Numbered from the stretch's first letter, positions 1 to 9,624 are shown. The stretch is DNA of 18,735 nucleotides from Prevotella sp. UBA5379 (GCA_002409785.1 DHOX01000013.1:950-19684), one strand, 5' to 3'. The notes: a model not told the origin generated them from the sequence alone. Translations and numbers: made by a program.

Positions 1-843
1 CTGGTCCATATTTCTGCCAATGCCCATGATGCCCATGTGAGACACAATACGGAGATCTCTACTGATGATGCCATCTCTTTCATCAACCGGGAGAAAGATC
101 ATCCGTTCTTTCTTTACTTGGCGTACGATGCGCCTCATGAACCCTATCATATAGATGATACTTCGTGGTATGATGATAAGGGAAAATGGAGTGACAAGAC
201 TAAACGATATGCAGCTCTCGTGACACACATGGACTATAATATTGGCAGGGTCCTGGGGGCCATTGATGCCCTTGGACTTCGAAAAAATACCCTGATTATC
301 TTTGCCAGTGATAACGGTGCTGCCGTGATGGCTCCTGTGAAAACTCTCAACTGTGGTGGAGGTTTGAAAGGACATAAAGGCCAACTCTATGAGGGTGGTA
401 TCAAAGTGCCCTTGATCGTCAACCAACCAGGAATGGTCCCTGTGCAGAGATTGAAGGATATTGTGTGTTTTGCCGATTTTATGCCTACGTTGGCAGCGAT
501 TACCGGAAGTACAAAGGCGTTGCCTCATGATATCGATGGCATGGATATTTCTCCGCTTTTCTATGGAAAGAAAGTAGATACTGATCACCGTTATATTTAT
601 TGGGAATTTCCGGGGAAACAGCGTGCTATACGTTATGCTGACTGGAAAGCTGAGTCTATAGGGCGTAATCATCCTATAGAACTTTACAATATCACAAAGG
701 ATCCTTTTGAGAAAAACAATTTGGCTGCGGAATATCCCCAGAAGGTGAAAGAATTGGATAGGATGATGAAAAAGATGCATCATCCTTCTGCTGACTGGCC
801 ATTACCGGGAGAACCTGGATATGTGAAGCCGGTGAAGAAATAA
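1..843 (+). CDS. Sulfatase (arylsulfatase A-like), 3' part only
   Basis: C-terminal 280 residues of a type I sulfatase, which hydrolyses sulfate esters, in this setting probably on host or plant glycans. The frame is open to base 1, so the start lies outside the window. Visible motifs are FFLYLAYDAPHEPY; the metal-binding core FASDNGA (Asp and Asn codons at 310-315); and GLKGHKGQLYEGG, where a conserved active-site lysine usually sits. The tail has ELYNITKDPFEKNNLA, the usual C-terminal subdomain of this family. The formylglycine motif (C/S-x-P-S-R) and the signal peptide would be upstream and cannot be checked. Substrate cannot be told from this part. The family call is firm; the sulfatase subfamily is not. 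Confidence 0.93.
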   Translation: MVHISANAHDAHVRHNTEISTDDAISFINREKDHPFFLYLAYDAPHEPYHIDDTSWYDDKGKWSDKTKRYAALVTHMDYNIGRVLGAIDALGLRKNTLIIFASDNGAAVMAPVKTLNCGGGLKGHKGQLYEGGIKVPLIVNQPGMVPVQRLKDIVCFADFMPTLAAITGSTKALPHDIDGMDISPLFYGKKVDTDHRYIYWEFPGKQRAIRYADWKAESIGRNHPIELYNITKDPFEKNNLAAEYPQKVKELDRMMKKMHHPSADWPLPGEPGYVKPVKK

Positions 844-851
844 GATTGTAA

Positions 852-998
852 TGGGAAGTAGCAGTTTCGGTGGTCAGTGTCTATATGGATCGTCATCAGG
901 TGAAGGTGAAGTCGACGGAAGGTACGGGCTGGCTGAACTTGCCGGGCAAGTCGCCTGTGAAGATACCTGCAGGACAAGAGATAACCGTACGCTATTAA
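852..998 (+). pseudogene. Orphan C-terminal coding remnant after the sulfatase
   Basis: A 48-codon stretch begins right after an in-frame TAA (849-851) and ends at TAA 996-998, in a different frame from the sulfatase. Its product contains TGWLNLPGKSPVKIPAG and ends QEITVRY. It reads like the last beta-strands of a secreted Ig-like or carbohydrate-enzyme domain rather than random sequence. There is no ATG until codon 12 (885) and no promoter box. I infer the 3' stump of a gene whose front was deleted when the sulfatase came to lie beside it. I do not recognise the family. A chance open frame is the alternative; the overlapping frame from 851 to 1126 looks less protein-like and runs through the terminator. 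Confidence 0.4.
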
Positions 999-1022
999 AA
1001 TACCGTTTTAGATACAGAAATA

Positions 1023-1060
1023 AAAAGACCGGGCGAAATTCAAACTTCGTCCGGTCTTTT
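1023..1060. terminator. Symmetrical intrinsic terminator between sulfatase and clpB
   Basis: AAAAGACCGGGCGAA (1023-1037) pairs with TTCGTCCGGTCTTTT (1046-1060) through 15 bp with one G-T wobble and an 8-base loop. The A-run on one side and the T-run on the other give a U-tract on both strands. It therefore fits termination of the sulfatase transcript and, from the other side, of clpB, whose stop codon is at 1090-1092. Confidence 0.88.
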
Positions 1061-1089
1061 CAAAATACAATGATTGGTCAGATCAATGA

Positions 1090-3681
1090 TTACTTGTTGC
1101 GGAAGATCAGTCCGTTGCCAAAGTAGTCAATGATGATTGGTTGACTGCGGTTTACCTTTCCGGCCAGGAGTTGTTTGCTCAGGTCATTGAGCACATAGTC
1201 CTGGACAGCCCGCTTTACAGGCCGGGCACCGAATTCGGGATCATACCCTACTTCCGTCAGATAGTTGACGGCTGAATCTGTCCACTTGAGAGTGAATCCC
1301 TGATCTGCTAATCTCTTGGCGACATGGTTCAATTGCAGGCGGACAATCTGTCCAACCTGAGGTTTCGTTAACGGCAGGAACATGATGGTTTCATCAATAC
1401 GATTGAGGAACTCCGGACGAATGGTCTTTTTCAACATCTCCAGAATCTCTTCTTTCGTACTATTGATGACACTCTCACGGTTGGCATCAGTCATCGTCTC
1501 CAGTTTCTCGCGTATCAAATCACTTCCCAGATTACTGGTCATGATGATGATCGTATTCTTGAAGTTCACGACGCGTCCCTTGTTATCCGTCAGCCGGCCG
1601 TCATCCAATACCTGAAGCAGGATATTGAATACATCCGGATGAGCCTTTTCGATCTCGTCGAAAAGCACCACACTGTAAGGCTTACGCCGGACGGCTTCCG
1701 TGAGTTGACCGCCTTCATCATAGCCTACGTACCCCGGGGGTGCACCGATCAGACGAGAGACACTGAACTTTTCCTGATACTCACTCATATCAATACGCGT
1801 CATCATCGACTCATCATTGAAAAGATAGTCAGCTAAAGTCTTGGCCAATTCTGTCTTGCCGACTCCCGTAGTACCGATAAAGAGGAATGATGCGATGGGA
1901 CGGTTCGGATCCTGCAGCCCCGCCCTGCTTCTGCGGACCGCATCAGAAACGGCCTTGATGGCCTCATCCTGTCCGATGACCCTCTTATGAAGTTCATCCT
2001 CCATGTGAAGGAGTTTTTCACGTTCACTCTGCATCATCCGGGTTACGGGTATTCCCGTCCAACGGCTGACCACCTCAGCAATATCGTCAGGGGTAACCTC
2101 TTCCCTTACGAGAGCAGCGCCCCCCTGAGTCGTTTTCAACTGTGCCTGAATTTTCTTGATGTCATCATTCAGTTGGTTGAGTCTGGAATAACGGATTTCT
2201 GCGACACGTTCATAATTGCCTTCCCGTTCAGCCTTTTCAGCCTCATATTTGAGTTGTTCGATTTGCTGTTTGTCCTGTTGGATCTTATTGACGAGATTCT
2301 TCTCGCTTTCCCATTTAGCCCGATAAGCCTTATCCTTATCTTTCAGGTCAGCAAGTTCCTTGTCAAGATGTTCAATCTTCGGCTGGTCATTTTCCCTCTT
2401 GATAGCCTCCCGTTCAATTTCCAGTTGTTTGATGTGATGGTCAATGTCATCCAACTCTTCAGGGACAGAGTCACGCTCCAGGCGGAGTTTGGCAGCAGCC
2501 TCATCCATCAGGTCAATGGCCTTGTCCGGAAGATACCGGTCATTAATATAACGTTCCGAGAGTTTTACGGCAGCGATGCAGGCATCATCCTGAATGCGGA
2601 CCTTATGGTGATTTTCATAACGTTCCTTCAGGCCCCGCAGGATAGAGATGGCATCCACCTCACTCGGTTCATCGACCATGACTGTCTGGAAACGGCGTTC
2701 CAGAGCCTTATCTTTCTCAAAGTATTTCTGATATTCATTCAACGTAGTCGCGCCGATCGTCCGCAATTCCCCACGTGAGAGCGCCGGTTTCAAGATGTTG
2801 GCGGCATCCATAGCCCCCTCACCACCACCGGCACCTACGAGGGTATGGATTTCATCAATGAAGAGAATGATGTCCCCATTGGCATGTTCCACCTCTTTGA
2901 TGACGCTTTTCAGGCGTTCCTCAAATTCCCCCTTATACTTGGCACCTGCGATCAGAGCCCCCATGTCGAGCGAATAAACCTGTTTATTTTTCAGGTTTTC
3001 CGGTACATCACCACGGACGATACGTTCAGCGAGACCTTCCACGATGGCCGTCTTGCCGACACCAGGTTCACCTATTAAGATAGGATTGTTTTTAGTCCGG
3101 CGTGAGAGGATGGTGAGTACACGGCGGATCTCTTCATCACGGCCGATGACCGGATCAAGTTTTCCTGCACGGGCCTGCACGATGAGGTTCTTGGCATATT
3201 TAGAAAGAGCCTGATAGTTCTCATCACCACTCTGCGACTTTACCTGTTGTCCCTCACGGAGTTCCTTGATTGCCGTCAGCATCTCCTTTTCAGTGCATCC
3301 TGCGTCTTTCAGGATACGGCCTGCTGCGGAGCTGGACTCAAAGAGGGCAACCAGCATCGGTTCGATACTTACGAATTCATCTCCCATTTTCTGAGAAAGA
3401 TCCATAGTCTTCTGAAGGATATTATTGCTATCATTACTCAGATAAGGTTCTCCTCCAGAGACTTTCGGCAGATGCAGGATCTCCTGTTGCACAGAGTTTT
3501 CAATCATCTGACCGTTAGCTCCGAGTTTTTGAAAGATATAGTTAGTTACATCTTTCCCTTTTCTGAGGACACCTTCCAGAAGATGAACAGGTTCGATGGC
3601 CTGTTGCCCGTTCTGCCGGGCAATATTTACGGCCTCCTGTATGGCTTCTTGAGCCTTAATGGTAAATTTATCGAATGTCAT
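1090..3681 (-). CDS. clpB: ATP-dependent disaggregase ClpB (Hsp104 family)
   Basis: Cytosolic AAA+ chaperone, 863 residues, the usual ClpB length. It works with DnaK/DnaJ/GrpE to pull proteins out of aggregates through a hexameric pore. Order of parts: Clp N-domain (about 1-145); first AAA+ module with Walker A GEPGVGKT at 204-211 and Walker B LFIDEIH; a long charged coiled-coil middle domain (about 400-520), which separates ClpB from ClpA; second AAA+ module with Walker A GTTGVGKT at 603-610, Walker B VLFDEIEKA and sensor GARPVKR near the end. It starts at ATG MTFDKFTIKAQEA, the typical ClpB N-terminus. It is a single gene reading away from the macroglobulin gene. No CIRCE element was seen upstream, so the control of heat induction is not evident. 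Confidence 0.98.
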   Translation of the reverse strand: MTFDKFTIKAQEAIQEAVNIARQNGQQAIEPVHLLEGVLRKGKDVTNYIFQKLGANGQMIENSVQQEILHLPKVSGGEPYLSNDSNNILQKTMDLSQKMGDEFVSIEPMLVALFESSSAAGRILKDAGCTEKEMLTAIKELREGQQVKSQSGDENYQALSKYAKNLIVQARAGKLDPVIGRDEEIRRVLTILSRRTKNNPILIGEPGVGKTAIVEGLAERIVRGDVPENLKNKQVYSLDMGALIAGAKYKGEFEERLKSVIKEVEHANGDIILFIDEIHTLVGAGGGEGAMDAANILKPALSRGELRTIGATTLNEYQKYFEKDKALERRFQTVMVDEPSEVDAISILRGLKERYENHHKVRIQDDACIAAVKLSERYINDRYLPDKAIDLMDEAAAKLRLERDSVPEELDDIDHHIKQLEIEREAIKRENDQPKIEHLDKELADLKDKDKAYRAKWESEKNLVNKIQQDKQQIEQLKYEAEKAEREGNYERVAEIRYSRLNQLNDDIKKIQAQLKTTQGGAALVREEVTPDDIAEVVSRWTGIPVTRMMQSEREKLLHMEDELHKRVIGQDEAIKAVSDAVRRSRAGLQDPNRPIASFLFIGTTGVGKTELAKTLADYLFNDESMMTRIDMSEYQEKFSVSRLIGAPPGYVGYDEGGQLTEAVRRKPYSVVLFDEIEKAHPDVFNILLQVLDDGRLTDNKGRVVNFKNTIIIMTSNLGSDLIREKLETMTDANRESVINSTKEEILEMLKKTIRPEFLNRIDETIMFLPLTKPQVGQIVRLQLNHVAKRLADQGFTLKWTDSAVNYLTEVGYDPEFGARPVKRAVQDYVLNDLSKQLLAGKVNRSQPIIIDYFGNGLIFRNK

Positions 3682-3896
3682 ATATTATTTTCCTTTCTTG
3701 TTTTTCTGATTCTATTAAGTCGACTACTCAAATCCTGTGCCGGGGACAGTGGCGCTGACATAATGTCTGCACCTGCTGACAATCTGGCTCCTGGGCATTT
3801 TCAAATCAATGAGAGAGGTTTATTTTGTCGTATTCCCCATTTTTGCAGTTTAAAATCTATTAAGGTTTCCGTCTCTTTCTTCCCATGGTAATGTTG

Positions 3897-3927
3897 CAAA
3901 AATATAAAAAGAAATTGTATCAAGCAA
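3897..3927 (-). promoter_or_regulatory. Candidate clpB promoter
   Basis: Read on the minus strand, TTG (3927-3925), a 20-bp spacer and TATTTTTG (3904-3897) match the Bacteroidota TTG / TAnnTTTG pattern. Transcription would start near 3890, about 210 nt ahead of the clpB ATG. The AT-rich setting makes a chance match possible. Confidence 0.5.
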
Positions 3928-3947
3928 GGAATTTGGATAAAAATCAT

Positions 3948-3955
3948 TATCTTTG
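3948..3955 (+). promoter_or_regulatory. Candidate -7 box for the macroglobulin gene
   Basis: TATCTTTG matches the Bacteroidota -7 consensus TAnnTTTG, 30 bp before the ATG at 3986. No TTG lies at the right distance upstream, so the -33 element is weak or absent. The implied leader is about 25 nt. Confidence 0.55.
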
Positions 3956-3985
3956 CGTATACAACAATATCTTGACCACTAAAAT

Positions 3986-6900
3986 ATGAAAAAGAAGATT
4001 CTATCTCTGGCATTATTCTCCATGTTGCCACTGGCAGTGATGGCCGACAGTTACCATTCTCTATGGAAACAATTTGCCAAGGCCCGGAACAAAGATCTGC
4101 CCAAGACTGAATTGAATATCTTGAGACAGATTTCCTTGAAATCTGAGAAGGATCATAGCTATGGTCATTTACTTTCAGCCGAGTTGATGACGGTTTCTCT
4201 AAAATCGAATATTTCACCCGACTCCCTTTCCGTTGGAATTGATCACTTGAAAGCGAAAGCGCGGAAGGCAGAGTCATCAGATCCAGTGCTGGCCGCCATT
4301 TATGAGTCGGCGCTAGGCCGGTTCTATGCAGAGAACCCGTCGTTAGGTACTGATTACCGTCTTCAGAGCCGTCAGTACTATGCACTTTCCATGAAGCATC
4401 CTGATTTGCTGGCAAAACAGAAAGCATCGGAATATGATCCGTTATTTACAAGAGGGATTGACAGTGATGTCTTTGGAAATGACCTCCTGCATGTCATCGG
4501 TTTGCAGGCGCAAGATTACAAGACCCTGCACCGTTATTATCAGGAAACAGGCAATCGGGCGGCAGCCTGTGTGATCGCCTCGAAACGGGTGGATGCTACA
4601 CAGAAAATAGATGTGCTGGATGCGTGTAAGTCGAAATATCTCCAGTGCATAGATTCTTTACTCCATGTCTATGGAGACCTTCCTGCCGCTGGTGAACTGG
4701 CCCTGGCACGTTACCGCTTCATGCAGCGGGCAAAGGATGTGACCATAGCCGACCGTATCCATTATATTGATTATGCGTTGTCTCAATGGGGGAGCTGGCC
4801 GGGGATGAGTGTTCTCCGCAATGAAAGGAAGGCGCTTACGAATCCGTCTTTCTCGGCTTCTATCGGACGTCTGGTGATGATTCCTGACCAGCCTTTCCGG
4901 ATATATGCAGATCAGATCCGTCATATTCCGAGTTTGCTGATGACTATCCAGCGGGTGAAGGTAGACAGAGATCAACTCGCAGCCCTGACCGGCGGCCGGG
5001 AGGGGACAACGGTCAATGACCGTCAATATGAACAATTGAAAAAGCATTTGTCCGTTACTCCTCTGATCACACAGGAGAAGCAATATGGAGTCAATGAGCC
5101 CTATGAGGTCGTCAGGGATTCCTTTAATGTCAGCGGGCTGCCTGCAGGGATTTATCTCTTGAAGATGTCAGCAGGTGACAAGCATATCGCTGTACAAAGG
5201 GTGCTCTTCTTCGTTTCGGATGTGGCCCTTTTGGAAGAGGGGCTGCCAGGGAAGGATATAAGATATGCGGTGGTCAGCGCAACGACTGGACAACCTTTAC
5301 GGAATGCCTCGCTCCGATTGACCTTTCCTGATGGTAACGCAACCGCCTCTTCAAGCCTTTCCGGCAAGACAGCCGTCACACTTCATTGCGATGATAACGG
5401 GGAAGTGGTCTACCACTCTGCCGGCCGGTACCCGGTGATCTATGCCTCTACTCCCGAAGACCGTTATTGCCCGGAGATGGATACGTGGGGGAATTATACT
5501 TATTATACCCCTCGTGAGGAAACAGACGGTATGAAGTTGTTCACTGACCGCAAAATATACCGTCCGGGCCAGACCGTCCATGTGGCTGCCATTCATTTCA
5601 TCCTGAAGGATGGAGTGGAGGCAAAGGTGGCCTCAGAAAGACAAGTCAAACTGATCCTCAGGGATGCAAATGGCAAGATGATTGACGGGAAAGAGTTGAC
5701 TACAGATGAATATGGCACTGCTTCTACGTCATTCATACTTCCTTCCGGAGGCTTGACCGGTCGGTTTTCCGTTTATTCGGACGATCAGCGTGGAGGCACA
5801 GCAGAAGCATCCTTTAATGTAGAAGAATACAAGCGTCCTGCTTTTCAAGTGGCGTTTCCTGAACCCCGCCTGGTCTATCATGCCGGTGATACCATCATGG
5901 TGAAGGCAGCTGCCAGGAGTTATACAGGAGTTCCTGTACAGGGAGCTCAGGTGAAATATGAAGTGGTGCGCCGGCCGGTTCTCTGGTGGAGATCGTTTGG
6001 AAAGGACGATAGTCAGAAAGATGTTTATTCTGATACTACAGTTACGGACAATCGCGGCGAATTTACCGTTCGTGTGCCCATGGTCATAGATGGAGCAGAA
6101 GAGGGGCCTGCGCGTTTTTATGATTTTGAAGTCAATGCGGCGGTGACAGACCTTGGCGGCGAGACGGAATCAGGCAAACTGACCTTGCCTCTGGGGACAC
6201 AGGCAACGGCTTTCAGTTGTGATCTTCCTGAAAAGGCAGAATCGGATAGTCTTCAGACGATTACCTTCGAATATAGAAATGCGGCAGGTGCAGATATACC
6301 TGCTACAGTCAACTATCATTTTGACCAGGGGGCCGGACAGACAGCCCGCACGAATGAGAAGGTCAGGCTGGTGGGAGTGCCGGGACTGACTTCCGGGATT
6401 CATCAACTGTGGGCCGTCTGTGGCACGGATACCCTGAGGCAGTCTGTCGTGCTCTTCAGGATGACGGATAAACAACCCGCAACCGCTACGCATGACTGGT
6501 TCTACCAGTCCTCTGAAGAATTTCATAGGGATGGCCGGCCGGTCTATGTCCAGGTGGGAAGCAGTGACCCGGACCAGCACATCTTGTATACAGTCTTTTC
6601 TGGCAATAAAGTCCTGGAGAGCGGGCATATAGACCAGAGCCGGGTTCTCCATACCCGTGCATTTACCTATCGTCCTGAATACGGGGATGGCATCCGCCTG
6701 ACCTATGCGTGGATGAAGAATGGCGTAGCCTATACCCATACGACAACCATTGAGAACCCTCTTCCTGATAAGCGCCTGATCCTGCACTGGTCCACTTTCA
6801 GGAACCTGCTGATACCTGGACAGAAAGAGACCTGGACATTGAAGGTGACACGTCCTGACGGTACTTCTGTCCCTGCTCAACTTCTTTCGGTACTCTATGA

Positions 6901-9544
6901 CGGAAGTCTGGATCAGATCCTGAGGCACAACTGGAACTTCTCTCTGGGACTGAACCGGAGTCTGCCGGCGACGTTCTGGCAGTCTGTAAGGGATCAGTTC
7001 CCCTTCCTGAATGTTGATGGTAGTGCAACATATAAAACTTATGAAACCCGTTCCCTGGAATTCAGTACCTTTAACCCGATGTACTTTGATACAGGCAGTG
7101 GCTTTGGTCCTATTTTCCCCGGCGTAAGGGCCTTGGGTGGATCGAAACGCATTGTATCCGGAGGAATAGCCTATGATCATGCACCGGTGGTCCTGATGGC
7201 AGAACAGAAGGTGTCGGCAAATTCTGCAGATGCAGGCGTTCAGTCCTCTGCCCGTACTTCTACTGGCGGACTTCGGGAAAATTTGAATGAGACGGCATTC
7301 TTCTATCCTGCTCTGACGACTGACCAGCAGGGGAATATTGTCATCAGGTTTACTCTTCCGGAGAGTGTGACGACCTGGCACTTCCTGGCTTTTGCCCATG
7401 ATAAGAGCATGAACTTCGGTTTGTTGTCTGATACGGCAGTTGCCCGTAAGACAGTGATGGTCCGTCCTAATATTCCTCGTTTCGTCCGTGACGGTGATCG
7501 AGCCAATATGACCGGTCAACTCCTGAATACCTCTTCTAAAACAGTGAGTGGAACGGCCCGGATGGAGTTGCTGAATCCTGAAACCGAAAAAATCGTTTAT
7601 TCAGAATCCCGTCATTTTACCATCCGTCCGGTAGGTACGGCCGTAGTCGGTTTCAGTATCGATCTGACCGATGGCTCAGACCTGGCTCGTCAACTGGCAG
7701 ATCTGAACCATAGTCTGCTGATCTGCCGTATGGTTGCGGAGGGAAGTGGCTATAGTGATGGTGAGCAGCATTATCTGCCGGTCTTACCGGAGCAGGAATC
7801 CGTAACCAACACCTTGGCTTTTACTCAGAATGAACCGGGACGGAAGACGATAGATCTGACGACATTGTTCCCTGTAAAAGCCACGAATAAAAAATTGACT
7901 GTGGAATATACGAGTCATCCCTCCTGGTTATTGATCCAGTCCTTGCCTTCCCTCGCAATCCCCGATCAGTATAATGCGGTAAGTCTTGCGGCTGCTTACT
8001 ATGCCAATGGTGTCGCCGCTTATCTGATGCACCGGAATCCTGTGTTGAAAAGGGTGGTGAGTCTTTGGAAACAGGAGGATGCGGGGGAATCTACCTTGAG
8101 GAGCCAACTCGACCAGAACCCGGATCTGAAGAATCTTGTGCTGAACGAAACACCTTGGGTGCTGGAAGCCGACCGACAGGCTGACCAGAAGCAAAAACTC
8201 AGTGAGCTGTTTGATGAAAATCTGGTCCAGTCCAGAAGAAGTGAAGCCTTGAGCAAGTTACTCCGGCTCCAGACGGCAGAGGGTGCCTGGGCATGGTGTC
8301 CTGGCATGCAGGGTAATATCTATATGACTGAGGCCGTGAGTGAGATGCTGGTGCGCTTGAATGCCATGACCGGACGCCAGCAGGAGACGACAATGATGCT
8401 GGACCGGGCCTTCAACTGGATGGCGGGGAAAATGCATGAAGAGGTGATCCGTCTAAAGGATGAACAGAACCATGGCGCAAAGACTGTCCTGCCTTCCGAG
8501 GAGGCTGTGCATTTCTTATATATGGATGCAATTGACGGTCGCAGGTTGTCTGCCCAGGGAGAGGCAGATAAGATTTATCTGGTAAACTTGATTGCAGATC
8601 GTGGAACGGACATGACGATTTATGGAAAAGCCAGGACAGCAGTTATTCTGGCGAAAAATCACCGTACCGGGAAAGCAAAGGAGTTTTTGCAGAGTGTGAA
8701 GGAATATTCCGTTTACAGGGAGGAGACCGGTCGTTATTTTGATACGGATAAGGCCCGGTATCACTGGTGTGATGATCAGATCCCTACAGAGGTAGCCGCT
8801 ATTGAGGGACTGCGTTGCCTGGATCCGGCATCCCAGGCTATCGATGAGATGAGGCGATGGCTGCTCCAGGAAAAACGTACAACATCGTGGAATACCCCTG
8901 TCAATGCAGTGGATGCGGTCTATGCTTTCGGCGTGGACAGTATGGCTATACAGAAGGAAGAAACCCTTCCGTTAATGCGTGTGGACGGGAGAGCATTGGC
9001 GGTCTCCCAGGCGACGGCAGGACTGGGCTATGTCCAGTCCTCTGTGGAGGAGAATCATGCCAGAGTACTTACCATAGACAAGACGGAGAAGGGCATCAGC
9101 TGGGGAGCTGTCTATGCCCAGTTTATGCAGAAGGGTTCGGATATTCAGAATGCCAGATCAGGTATGACGGTGACCAGGGAGATCCTATCCCCTTCGGGTA
9201 TCCGTGTTGATGAAAGTTCTCTGCAGGTCGGAGAGCGTGTCAAGGTCCGTCTGACGGTCACTTGTGACCGTGATTATGATTTCGTGCAGGTGAAAGACCA
9301 GCGTCCTGCCTGTTTTGAACCTGTCTTCCAATTGAGTGGTTATCACGGGAACTACTACTATGCTCCGAAAGATGAGGCTACGGATTATTTCTTTGACCAC
9401 CTTTCAAAGGGCAGGCATATTATGGAAACGGAATATATGGTCGATCGTACCGGAAGTTATCAGAGTGGCACTTGCACGGTACAATGTGCCTATAATCCAT
9501 CCTATGGAGCTCGCCTGGCGGCCCAGACTTATATCGTGAAATGA
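3986..9544 (+). CDS. Alpha-2-macroglobulin family protein lacking the thioester (MG2 domain)
   Basis: Exported 1852-residue protein. The signal peptide is about residues 1-20 (KKK, hydrophobic run, then AVMA before D21). No lipobox cysteine is present, so it should be periplasmic or secreted rather than a lipoprotein. The N-terminal few hundred residues look helical, then come macroglobulin beta-domains. MG2 is marked by LFTDRKIYRPGQTVHV (518-533). The A2M core domain has FFYPALTTDQQGN (from 1105) and LPESVTTWHFLAFAH. The toroid helices follow, and a final beta-domain ends at TYIVK. Where thioester members carry C-x-E-Q before the toroid, this protein has AIPDQYNAVSLAAAYYANG (1324 on), with no Cys or Glu-Gln pair. 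It thus cannot form the covalent protease trap known from thioester members. A role in protease inhibition or envelope defence is inferred only from the family. DUF1573 and ispH genes follow on the same strand with no clear terminator between. Confidence 0.93.
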   Translation: MKKKILSLALFSMLPLAVMADSYHSLWKQFAKARNKDLPKTELNILRQISLKSEKDHSYGHLLSAELMTVSLKSNISPDSLSVGIDHLKAKARKAESSDPVLAAIYESALGRFYAENPSLGTDYRLQSRQYYALSMKHPDLLAKQKASEYDPLFTRGIDSDVFGNDLLHVIGLQAQDYKTLHRYYQETGNRAAACVIASKRVDATQKIDVLDACKSKYLQCIDSLLHVYGDLPAAGELALARYRFMQRAKDVTIADRIHYIDYALSQWGSWPGMSVLRNERKALTNPSFSASIGRLVMIPDQPFRIYADQIRHIPSLLMTIQRVKVDRDQLAALTGGREGTTVNDRQYEQLKKHLSVTPLITQEKQYGVNEPYEVVRDSFNVSGLPAGIYLLKMSAGDKHIAVQRVLFFVSDVALLEEGLPGKDIRYAVVSATTGQPLRNASLRLTFPDGNATASSSLSGKTAVTLHCDDNGEVVYHSAGRYPVIYASTPEDRYCPEMDTWGNYTYYTPREETDGMKLFTDRKIYRPGQTVHVAAIHFILKDGVEAKVASERQVKLILRDANGKMIDGKELTTDEYGTASTSFILPSGGLTGRFSVYSDDQRGGTAEASFNVEEYKRPAFQVAFPEPRLVYHAGDTIMVKAAARSYTGVPVQGAQVKYEVVRRPVLWWRSFGKDDSQKDVYSDTTVTDNRGEFTVRVPMVIDGAEEGPARFYDFEVNAAVTDLGGETESGKLTLPLGTQATAFSCDLPEKAESDSLQTITFEYRNAAGADIPATVNYHFDQGAGQTARTNEKVRLVGVPGLTSGIHQLWAVCGTDTLRQSVVLFRMTDKQPATATHDWFYQSSEEFHRDGRPVYVQVGSSDPDQHILYTVFSGNKVLESGHIDQSRVLHTRAFTYRPEYGDGIRLTYAWMKNGVAYTHTTTIENPLPDKRLILHWSTFRNLLIPGQKETWTLKVTRPDGTSVPAQLLSVLYDGSLDQILRHNWNFSLGLNRSLPATFWQSVRDQFPFLNVDGSATYKTYETRSLEFSTFNPMYFDTGSGFGPIFPGVRALGGSKRIVSGGIAYDHAPVVLMAEQKVSANSADAGVQSSARTSTGGLRENLNETAFFYPALTTDQQGNIVIRFTLPESVTTWHFLAFAHDKSMNFGLLSDTAVARKTVMVRPNIPRFVRDGDRANMTGQLLNTSSKTVSGTARMELLNPETEKIVYSESRHFTIRPVGTAVVGFSIDLTDGSDLARQLADLNHSLLICRMVAEGSGYSDGEQHYLPVLPEQESVTNTLAFTQNEPGRKTIDLTTLFPVKATNKKLTVEYTSHPSWLLIQSLPSLAIPDQYNAVSLAAAYYANGVAAYLMHRNPVLKRVVSLWKQEDAGESTLRSQLDQNPDLKNLVLNETPWVLEADRQADQKQKLSELFDENLVQSRRSEALSKLLRLQTAEGAWAWCPGMQGNIYMTEAVSEMLVRLNAMTGRQQETTMMLDRAFNWMAGKMHEEVIRLKDEQNHGAKTVLPSEEAVHFLYMDAIDGRRLSAQGEADKIYLVNLIADRGTDMTIYGKARTAVILAKNHRTGKAKEFLQSVKEYSVYREETGRYFDTDKARYHWCDDQIPTEVAAIEGLRCLDPASQAIDEMRRWLLQEKRTTSWNTPVNAVDAVYAFGVDSMAIQKEETLPLMRVDGRALAVSQATAGLGYVQSSVEENHARVLTIDKTEKGISWGAVYAQFMQKGSDIQNARSGMTVTREILSPSGIRVDESSLQVGERVKVRLTVTCDRDYDFVQVKDQRPACFEPVFQLSGYHGNYYYAPKDEATDYFFDHLSKGRHIMETEYMVDRTGSYQSGTCTVQCAYNPSYGARLAAQTYIVK

Positions 9545-9624
9545 CTTTACGGTGTGTCTTGTGACGGAGAGACAGTTTATGGAGTAGAGGATGTTAAATT
9601 AAATATACATCGAATTAATTGAGA

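Larger units (their letters stand above)
3682..3985. other. Divergent intergenic region clpB / macroglobulin gene
   Basis: 304 bp with no convincing gene. It holds outward-facing candidate promoters near its right end, leaving clpB with a leader of roughly 200 nt. On the minus strand this leader contains a 24-codon open frame (3798 down to 3724, ATG to TAG) that I cannot tell from chance. No CIRCE repeat or strong hairpin was seen. Confidence 0.6.

Noticed and set aside
851..1126. 91-codon open frame overlapping the terminator and the clpB 3' end
   Set aside because: It runs through the terminator hairpin and into clpB in antisense. The frame one base over (852-998) reads more like real protein.
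1987..2778. 263-codon open frame on the plus strand within clpB
   Set aside because: It lies wholly antisense to the ClpB middle and first AAA+ domains. The product is Phe/Leu/Ile-rich as expected from the complement of a charged coiled coil.
6170..7519. 449-codon open frame antisense to the macroglobulin gene
   Set aside because: It is a mirror of a strongly supported coding frame, has no promoter box or recognisable motif, and its composition (rich in Arg, His, Cys) looks like reverse-strand reading.
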